From positions 1 to 10,880 of the forward strand of contig JAWXCJ010000103.1 of the NCBI GenBank assembly GCA_034408875.1: DNA of 10,880 nucleotides, in the 5' to 3' direction. Shown piece by piece: positions 6,663-10,880 of the stretch (positions are counted from its first letter, which is position 1; each line of letters opens with the position of its first letter). The notes below the pieces were generated by a model. That model did not search any database. It was not told where the DNA came from and saw only the letters and a list, made by a program, of their open reading frames with translations. Position numbers and translations under genes: made by a program. This DNA is from JANNHK01 sp034408875. Its GTDB lineage: Bacteria; Actinomycetota; Acidimicrobiia; IMCC26256; PALSA-610.

Positions 6663-8294
6663 TCACTCGACGCCGACGAGGTACGGGTACAACGGCTGGC
6701 CACCGTCGTGGAACTCGATCTCCACATGCGGGAACTGGTACTCGATGTGTTCGCGAATGCGTTGCGTCTCGTTCGCCGGGGCGTCGCAGCCGACCAGCAC
6801 GGTCACGATCTCGCTGTCGTCGTCGACGAGGTGCCCGAGAAGCGCACACACTGCATCACCCGGCGTCGAGAGCGCGGCGACGATGCCGTCGCGGCTCAGT
6901 GCGATCCAGTCACCTTCGGAAATGGGCCCGAAGTCGGCCGTGGCGTCGCGCACCGCCTGGGTGACTTCGCCGGTGCGGACACGGTCGACGGCTTCTCCCA
7001 TGACCTTGGCATTGTCGTCGAGTTCGGCATTCGGGTCGTAGTCGACGAGCGCGGCCAGGGCCTCGGGGACACTCGTCGTCGGGACGACGGCGATGCGCTT
7101 CTCGGTGAGCGCGTCGACCTGGCGGGCGACGGGGACGATGTTCTTGTTGTTCGGCAGTACGACAACAGCCGTGGAGTTGCACGCGGTCACGGCTTCCAGG
7201 ATCTGCGCGGTCGAGGGGTTCATCGACTGGCCGCCCGCGACGACCTGCTGCACGCCGAGACTCACGAAGATGCGTTGGATGCCCGGACCGACACCAACCG
7301 CGACGACCGCGGTCGTCACCGCCGGAGCCGGCGCGGGAGCGGCCGCAGCCACGCCGCCGGCGTCGCGCACCCATTGCTCTTCTTCGACTTCGTCGAGGAG
7401 GTCGGTGACACGGATCTTGTACGGCCGGCCCGCTTCGATGCCGGCTTCGACCGCGGCGCCCACATCGTTCGTGTGGATGTGGCAGTTGTACAGACCGTCG
7501 CCGCCGACAATGACGATGGAGTCGCCGACCGACATCCACGCATCGCGGAACGCCGGGAGCATTTCGTCGCGCGCGTCGAGCAGGTACATCACTTCGTAAC
7601 GCAGCCCCGAGATGTCGTCGTCGCCGCGCAGGTGCGCCTCGACGGCAGTCGGGGTCGCGCTGACTTCGGGCTCGGGTATCGGGCGCCCGGTGACGACTTC
7701 GAGCAACGCGTCGAGCAACAGGGTGAAGCCTTTGCCGCCCGCGTCGACAACACCGGCATCGCGCAACACCGGGAGGAGTGTCGGCGTCCGGACCACGGAG
7801 TCGCGCGCGGCGACGGCCGCGGCATCGAGCAACGACGCCAGATCGGGGTCGTCCAACGTCTCGACGGCTTCGGCGGTCTCGCGCACCACGGTGAGGATCG
7901 TGCCCTCGACGGGACGCATCACGGCTTCGTACGCGGCGTCGGCCGCGCGCCGCAACGCCCGCCCGAAATCGGCGGCGGTGATCGCGTCGCACTCGCGAAA
8001 GACGTCGGCGAACCCGCGCAGGATCTGCGACGTGATCACGCCGGAGTTCCCGCGTGCGCCCATGAGCGACCCGCGGCTGATGGCGTGGCACACCTCGGCC
8101 ATCGACGTCGCGGTCGCGAGTTCGCTGCACACCGACTCGAGGGTCAGCGCCATGTTCGTGCCCGTGTCGCCGTCGGGAACGGGGTAGACGTTGAGCCGGT
8201 TCAACTCCTCCTGGTGGCTGCGCAACGCATCACGGAAGCGCAGCACCGTCTGGCGCAGCGCCGCGGCGTCGAGGCTGGTCAGAGGGCCCGGCAT
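6663..8294 (-). CDS. fakA: DAK2/FakA-family fatty acid kinase-like protein (YloV family)
   Basis: A 543-aa protein with the full three-part FakA/YloV layout. The N-terminal DhaL (DAK2) kinase domain, residues about 10-205, carries the Mg/ATP-binding NVYPVPDGDTGTNM (35-48, Asp41/Asp43), GARGNSG (79-85) and DAGGKGF (184-190). The middle domain, about 228-305, has the paired histidines C-H-I-H-T (271-275). A low-complexity Ala/Pro linker (314-327) leads to the C-terminal domain, about 330-543, with GGQSMNPST (354-362) and LPNNKN (380-385). In Firmicutes FakA phosphorylates fatty acids bound to FakB (DegV family) for phospholipid synthesis; no fakB is in this window, and the actinobacterial role is less clear. 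The yloV–recG order, with rpmB alongside, is widespread in Gram-positives. No Shine-Dalgarno precedes the ATG, but TAGTCT at 8307-8302 suggests a leaderless transcript. The family assignment is firm, the substrate inferred. Confidence 0.88.
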   Translation of the reverse strand: MPGPLTSLDAAALRQTVLRFRDALRSHQEELNRLNVYPVPDGDTGTNMALTLESVCSELATATSMAEVCHAISRGSLMGARGNSGVITSQILRGFADVFRECDAITAADFGRALRRAADAAYEAVMRPVEGTILTVVRETAEAVETLDDPDLASLLDAAAVAARDSVVRTPTLLPVLRDAGVVDAGGKGFTLLLDALLEVVTGRPIPEPEVSATPTAVEAHLRGDDDISGLRYEVMYLLDARDEMLPAFRDAWMSVGDSIVIVGGDGLYNCHIHTNDVGAAVEAGIEAGRPYKIRVTDLLDEVEEEQWVRDAGGVAAAAPAPAPAVTTAVVAVGVGPGIQRIFVSLGVQQVVAGGQSMNPSTAQILEAVTACNSTAVVVLPNNKNIVPVARQVDALTEKRIAVVPTTSVPEALAALVDYDPNAELDDNAKVMGEAVDRVRTGEVTQAVRDATADFGPISEGDWIALSRDGIVAALSTPGDAVCALLGHLVDDDSEIVTVLVGCDAPANETQRIREHIEYQFPHVEIEFHDGGQPLYPYLVGVE

Positions 8295-8307
8295 CGGTTC
8301 GAGACTA
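8295..8307 (-). promoter_or_regulatory. Putative -10 element for a leaderless kinase transcript
   Basis: On the minus strand TAGTCT (8307-8302) matches TANNNT and is followed by exactly 7 nt before the ATG at 8294. That would place the transcription start on the A of the ATG. No clear -35 box or ribosome binding site is seen. Confidence 0.4.
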
Positions 8308-8324
8308 CTCAGCGGTGCTATCCT
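8298..8324 (+). promoter_or_regulatory. Putative rpmB promoter
   Basis: TATCCT (8319-8324) is a good -10 candidate, with a weak TTCGAG (8298-8303) as the -35 at a 15-nt spacing. The predicted start near 8331 leaves a short leader holding AAGGAA (8345-8350), 7 nt before the ATG at 8358. It overlaps the putative kinase -10 on the other strand, so the divergent transcripts may compete for polymerase. Confidence 0.4.
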
Positions 8325-8357
8325 CTCCCGGTTCCCGGCGAGTGAAGGAAGACCACG

Positions 8358-8555
8358 ATGTCATCGGTTTGCGACGTGTGCGCCAAGAAGCCGCACTTCG
8401 GTATGCGGCTCAGCCACTCGCACCGCCGTACGAAGCGCCGCTGGAACCCCAACATCCAGCGGGTCCGGGCCGTCGTCGACGGCACGCCCAAGCGCCTCAA
8501 CGTCTGCACGTCGTGCCTGAAGGCCGGCAAGGTCGTCAAGCCGTCCCGAGGCTGA
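8358..8555 (+). CDS. rpmB: 50S ribosomal protein L28, zinc-binding type
   Basis: L28 is a small basic protein of the large ribosomal subunit that binds 23S rRNA. The 65-aa product is of typical length for this group. It begins MSSVCDVCAKKPHFGMRLSH and continues with the basic SHRRTKRRWNPN (21-32), the family core. Two CxxC pairs (C5/C8 and C50/C53) mark the zinc-binding C+ form; bacteria often hold a C- paralog used under zinc limitation, so this is probably the zinc-replete copy. The ATG has AAGGA about 8 nt upstream. It is divergent from the kinase gene and followed after 18 nt by the cold-shock-like gene, probably on the same transcript. No Zur-like operator is obvious in the short upstream region. 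Confidence 0.95.
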   Translation: MSSVCDVCAKKPHFGMRLSHSHRRTKRRWNPNIQRVRAVVDGTPKRLNVCTSCLKAGKVVKPSRG

Positions 8556-8573
8556 GGGCCCGGAGATGCGGTT

Positions 8574-8801
8574 ATGCAGGGTGTGATCAAGATGTACGAC
8601 CCCGCCACCAAGGAGGGGATCGTCGTCCGCGATCTCGACCGGGAAGAGGTCGTCTTGGCCCCCGATGCCCTCGCGCAGTCGGTGTTCCGGCTGCTGCGCC
8701 AGGGCCAGCGGGTCGTCTTCGACCTCGACGGTGACGGACGGGCGACCCGGGTGCGGACCGGCGCCGAACCCGATCTGGGCCTCCCCAGCGCCGAGATCTA
8801 G
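8574..8801 (+). CDS. Small diverged cold-shock-domain-like (OB-fold) protein
   Basis: A 75-aa protein whose pattern follows CspA: GVIKMYDPATKEGIVVRDLD (3-22) aligns with the G-x-V-K-W-F-N start and first strands, EEVVLAPDAL (24-33) with the D-V-F-V-H strand and helix, and RQGQRVVFDLDGDGRATRVR (42-61) with the E-G-Q-x-V-x-F...A-x-x-V ending. The nucleic-acid-binding aromatics of true cold-shock proteins are gone: RNP1 (GFGFI) is replaced around KEGIVV and RNP2 (VFVHF) by VVLAP. Binding to RNA or DNA is therefore uncertain, although the fold prediction is reasonable. The ATG is supported by GGAG (8562-8565) with an 8-nt spacer. It lies 18 nt after rpmB and is probably co-transcribed, which suggests a translation-linked role; this is inference. 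The acidic C-terminal tail (64-75) is probably disordered. Confidence 0.75.
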   Translation: MQGVIKMYDPATKEGIVVRDLDREEVVLAPDALAQSVFRLLRQGQRVVFDLDGDGRATRVRTGAEPDLGLPSAEI

Positions 8802-8807
8802 TCCCTT

Positions 8808-8868
8808 CCGGCCACCCGCTGTTGGGGTCGGCTTCGCTGGCGCCTCCCTGGCCCTACAGGGTGTCCGG
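8808..8868 (+). terminator. Possible stem-loop terminator of the rpmB operon
   Basis: CCGGCCACCC (8808-8817) and GGGTGTCCGG (8859-8868) are inverted repeats with one mismatch in ten and a 41-nt loop. Inside lies a smaller hairpin, CCCTG-GCCCTA-CAGGG (8846-8861). There is no T-run, so a classical intrinsic terminator is not shown. The position, between the stop at 8801 and the next start at 8892, fits a U-tract-less actinobacterial terminator. Confidence 0.3.
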
Positions 8869-8891
8869 CCCGGGCCCGATCATTACCGGGC

Positions 8892-10337
8892 ATGGATGCA
8901 ACGGTGCTCGCCGCCGGTATCTCGGCCGTGGCCGCGGCCGGTTTCGCCGCGCGGTTGTGGGTGACACGGGCCGAGCTGGCCCGGGTCCGCCGCGACCTCG
9001 TGCGCCGCGGCGCGAACGACACCCTGACCGGCCTCGCCAACCGACCGCTGCTCTTCGACCGCCTCCTGCACGCGCTCGCCCGGGCCCGCCGCACCAACAT
9101 TCCCCTCGCCCTGATCTGCGTCGACATCGACCGGTTCAAGTCGGTGAACGACACATGGGGCCACGCGACGGGTGACGCGGTCCTCGTCGAGGCCGCGACC
9201 CGGCTGCTCTCCGTCATCCGCCCGGGCGACACCGTCGCGCGGGTCGCAGGTGACGAATTCGCGGTGCTCTGTGAGGAACTGGACGACGTCGACGACGTGA
9301 TCGTCATCGCCGAGCAGATCATCGAAGTGCTCCGCCGGCCCTTCGACGTCGGCTCCCGCCCCATACAGGTCAGCGCGTGCGTCGGCGTGGCCATGCGGGG
9401 CAGCGAAACCGCGACGCCCGATGCGCTGCTCCGCGACTCGAAGGCCGCGATGTTCCGGGCGAAGCACGAAGGCCCGAACCGGTGGGAACTGTACGACGCG
9501 ACGTTGCGCGAGCGCGTGCAACGACGGCGCGACACCGAGGCCGCGCTCCAGGGTGCTCTCGAACGCGGCGAACTCCGACTCGTCTACCAACCGATCGTGC
9601 GGCTCTCGAGCGGCGAAGTCACCGGCTTCGAGGCGCTCGTGCGGTGGGCGCGGCCCGGGCACGGCCTCGTCGCGCCCGCCGATTTCATCGCGTTGGCCGA
9701 GGAATCGCAGCTCATCGTGGCCATCGGCGAATGGGTCCTCGAACAGGCCTGCCGCCAAATCGCCGCGTGGAACGGCCAACACCCGGACCGCGCACCGCTC
9801 TCGATCTCGGTGAACGTCAGCGGCCGTCAGTTCGCCCGCCCCGACTTTGCAACCTCGCTCGAACACGTGACGGCGCGGTCGCGCGTCGACCCGCAGTGGC
9901 TGATGCTCGAAATCACCGAGACGGTGCTCGTCAGCACGGCCGACCAGGCGCTCGGGCAGCTCGAACGCATCAAGCGCCTCGGCGTGCGCCTCGCGATCGA
10001 CGACTTCGGGACCGGGTACTCGTCGCTCGCGTACCTACGTCAGTTCCCGATCGACGTCGTGAAGATCGACCGCATGTTCATGGACGAACTGGGCGGTCTG
10101 ATGTCGGCCGACACGACCGTGATCGCCGCGGTGATCCGGCTCGCCCAGGTGTTGGGTCACGAAGTAGTCGCCGAAGGGGCCGAGACCGCGCAGCAGATGT
10201 CGGCGCTGTACCAGCTCGGCTGCGACTACGTACAGGGCTTCTACTTCTCCCCGCCGCTCACACAGGCGCAAGCCGAGCTCCTGGTACGCGGCCGCCGCGA
10301 CCTCGGTTCGGTGCGCGACGCGCTCCAGCGCTCCTGA
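8892..10337 (+). CDS. Membrane-anchored GGDEF-EAL c-di-GMP turnover protein
   Basis: A 481-aa protein with one N-terminal hydrophobic segment (residues 4-24) and a basic linker, but no sensory domain. The GGDEF domain (about 40-205) shows NDTLTGLANR (42-51), VDIDRFKSVND (77-87), the I-site R110-P-G-D113 placed five residues before the active motif, and AGDEF (119-123) in place of GGDEF. The EAL domain (about 215-470) is complete: FEALVRW (246-252), N308, E340 in EITE, IDDFGTGYSSLAYL (369-382), K391, E428 in AEGAE and Q448 in VQGF. Phosphodiesterase activity (c-di-GMP to pGpG) is therefore likely. The GGDEF half may be a weak cyclase, since some AGDEF proteins are active, or a regulatory c-di-GMP/GTP-binding domain. 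No good ribosome binding site precedes the ATG; an AT-richer GATCAT (8878-8883) nearby could be a -10. It is the only gene here with an obvious signalling role. Confidence 0.93.
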   Translation: MDATVLAAGISAVAAAGFAARLWVTRAELARVRRDLVRRGANDTLTGLANRPLLFDRLLHALARARRTNIPLALICVDIDRFKSVNDTWGHATGDAVLVEAATRLLSVIRPGDTVARVAGDEFAVLCEELDDVDDVIVIAEQIIEVLRRPFDVGSRPIQVSACVGVAMRGSETATPDALLRDSKAAMFRAKHEGPNRWELYDATLRERVQRRRDTEAALQGALERGELRLVYQPIVRLSSGEVTGFEALVRWARPGHGLVAPADFIALAEESQLIVAIGEWVLEQACRQIAAWNGQHPDRAPLSISVNVSGRQFARPDFATSLEHVTARSRVDPQWLMLEITETVLVSTADQALGQLERIKRLGVRLAIDDFGTGYSSLAYLRQFPIDVVKIDRMFMDELGGLMSADTTVIAAVIRLAQVLGHEVVAEGAETAQQMSALYQLGCDYVQGFYFSPPLTQAQAELLVRGRRDLGSVRDALQRS

Positions 10338-10340
10338 CGG

Positions 10341-10607
10341 CTAGCGCCCGCCGTACTTCCCGCGCGTCGCGAGCCCGACGACCAGCAGTAGCGCGCACGC
10401 GCCGATGAAGGCGACGAACATCGAGCGGATGCCGAAGTCGCCGATGCCCTCGTCGCCCGCCGCGTTGAACAGCGCGCCGCCGATGAGACCACCGAGGACA
10501 CCGATCGCGATCGTGGTGAGGCACCCGGCGTCGCGTGCGCCACCCGTCACCGCCCTCGCGAGCGCTCCGGCAACGAAGCCGACGACGATCCACCCGAGAA
10601 TGCCCAC
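10341..10607 (-). CDS. YeaQ/YmgE/GlsB-family small membrane protein (transglycosylase-associated type)
   Basis: With the GTG start at 10607 the product is 88 aa and opens MGILGWIVVGFVAGALAR, the hallmark of the PF04226 family. Three hydrophobic segments are visible (about 2-19, 28-49, 60-80), with Gly-rich packing such as GVLGGLIGG (36-44), followed by a basic RGKYGGR tail. Members are linked to envelope stress but have no established biochemical activity. The track-length frame reaches an ATG at 10799, but the extra residues are basic, non-homologous and lack a ribosome binding site. ATG at 10643 is another option. GTG 10607 fits family length and has TAGCCT 7 nt upstream, as expected of a leaderless start. 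It converges with the GGDEF-EAL gene with only 3 nt between the stops. Confidence 0.8.
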   Translation of the reverse strand: MGILGWIVVGFVAGALARAVTGGARDAGCLTTIAIGVLGGLIGGALFNAAGDEGIGDFGIRSMFVAFIGACALLLVVGLATRGKYGGR

Positions 10608-10620
10608 GGGCGGGAGGCTA
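10608..10620 (-). promoter_or_regulatory. Putative -10 element for a leaderless YeaQ-family transcript
   Basis: TAGCCT (10620-10615 on the minus strand) is followed by exactly 7 nt and then the GTG at 10607. No Shine-Dalgarno is present. The spacing equals that seen before the kinase gene at 8294. Confidence 0.38.
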
Positions 10621-10742
10621 CGGCGTGACACCCGCCAGGACATCGTTCCGGTCTGCTTCTTGGGTGGATATCGAGCGAGGAGCAGAACGACGCCGGCGTA
10701 GGACATCGTCGCCCGGCCGGGCGGTGAGATCGCCGAGCTCGT

Positions 10743-10759
10743 CGTTGCTCGTGGCAACG
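10743..10759. repeat. Perfect 6-bp hairpin in the gap left of the last gene
   Basis: CGTTGC-TCGTG-GCAACG is a perfect inverted repeat with a 5-nt loop, the clearest structure in the 188-nt gap 10608-10795. It lies about 37 nt after the stop of the partial minus-strand gene, so it could end that transcript, although no T-run follows. It could equally be an operator for the YeaQ-family gene. Confidence 0.35.
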
Positions 10760-10795
10760 TGCTGACTCTGCGAGATTCCGCACGCTTGGCGGAGT

Positions 10796-10880
10796 TCACT
10801 CGGGGAGCGCAACGAGGTGAAACGACGGGTGGGTGAGGACCCCGGGAAGCTTCACGTCGGGCCCGCTACCCATCGCCCAC
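10796..10880 (-). CDS. C-terminal fragment of a minus-strand gene entering at the right edge
   Basis: Read on the minus strand from 10879, the frame gives 27 codons ending in TGA (10798-10796): W-A-M-G-S-G-P-D-V-K-L-P-G-V, then a segment ending HLVALPE. Nearly all third positions are G or C, as in the confirmed genes here, and the composition looks like a folded C-terminus. The family cannot be told from so little. The opposing plus-strand frame from GTG 10817, with GGGGAG upstream, has poorer third-position GC and is less likely. Confidence 0.4.
   Translation of the reverse strand, partial: WAMGSGPDVKLPGVLTHPSFHLVALPE

Noticed and set aside
4430..6964. Plus-strand open frame of 844 codons antisense to recG
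   Set aside because: It is the shadow of a GC-biased recG reading frame. The translation is low-complexity, rich in Arg, Ala, Val and His, matches no domain, and the minus strand encodes an unmistakable RecG.
6516..8345. Plus-strand open frame of 609 codons antisense to the kinase gene
   Set aside because: The same shadow effect; the opposite strand carries intact DAK2 motifs in order, and this translation has biased Arg/Gly/Asp/His composition with no recognisable family.
8838..8876. Candidate promoter for the GGDEF-EAL gene (TTGGGG with TACAGG)
   Set aside because: The spacing between 8827 and 8855 is about 27 nt, too long for a sigma-70-type promoter, and TACAGG lacks the final T.
10817..10880. 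Plus-strand start (GTG with GGGGAG upstream) running off the right edge
   Set aside because: The third-position GC is weaker than in the opposing frame and 21 codons give no recognisable motif; kept only as an alternative.

Overview
The window is GC-rich with strongly GC-biased third codon positions. Its central gene order, fakA-like (DAK2) – recG – rsmD – coaD – sepIVA on the minus strand with rpmB divergent, is typical of Actinomycetota. A SepIVA-type coiled-coil protein directly after coaD argues for that phylum, and a little-studied lineage such as an acidimicrobiial one is plausible; this placement is inference.

Layout. (1) Positions 2-2719, plus strand: two tightly coupled genes for exported proteins. 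The first is cut by the window edge. The second has a clear signal peptide and a DUF4185/glycosidase-like propeller. Both end in a recognisably related beta-sandwich module. (2) Positions 2733-8294, minus strand: a housekeeping block read from 8294 down to 2733. It holds a DAK2/FakA-family kinase, the RecG helicase, the 16S rRNA methyltransferase RsmD, phosphopantetheine adenylyltransferase CoaD and the SepIVA-like coiled-coil protein. Junctions are tight: recG/rsmD overlap by 1 nt (TGATG), and the TGA of rsmD lies within a GTGA beside the start of coaD. (3) Positions 8358-8801, plus strand: rpmB (zinc-type L28) and a 75-aa diverged cold-shock-fold protein, divergent from the kinase across a 63-nt shared promoter region. 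(4) Positions 8892-10337, plus strand: a membrane-anchored GGDEF-EAL protein with an AGDEF motif, an intact I-site and a complete EAL catalytic set. (5) Positions 10341-10607, minus strand: a small YeaQ/GlsB-family membrane protein, convergent with the GGDEF-EAL gene. (6) Positions 10608-10880: about 190 nt without a gene, holding a perfect hairpin, then the probable C-terminal 27 codons of another minus-strand gene entering from the right.

How the genes relate. The minus-strand block joins CoA synthesis, ribosome maturation, recombination repair, lipid precursor handling and envelope/septum organisation, which fits co-expression of growth functions. The first two genes probably act outside the cell on a shared polymer or surface, given the shared C-terminal module. 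The GGDEF-EAL protein most likely lowers or tunes c-di-GMP at the membrane.

No stretch longer than 300 bases lacks a gene. I see no tRNA, rRNA, CRISPR array, insertion sequence or attachment site. No clearly new defence or mobile system is visible; the most novel material is the exported pair at the left edge and the diverged cold-shock-like protein.
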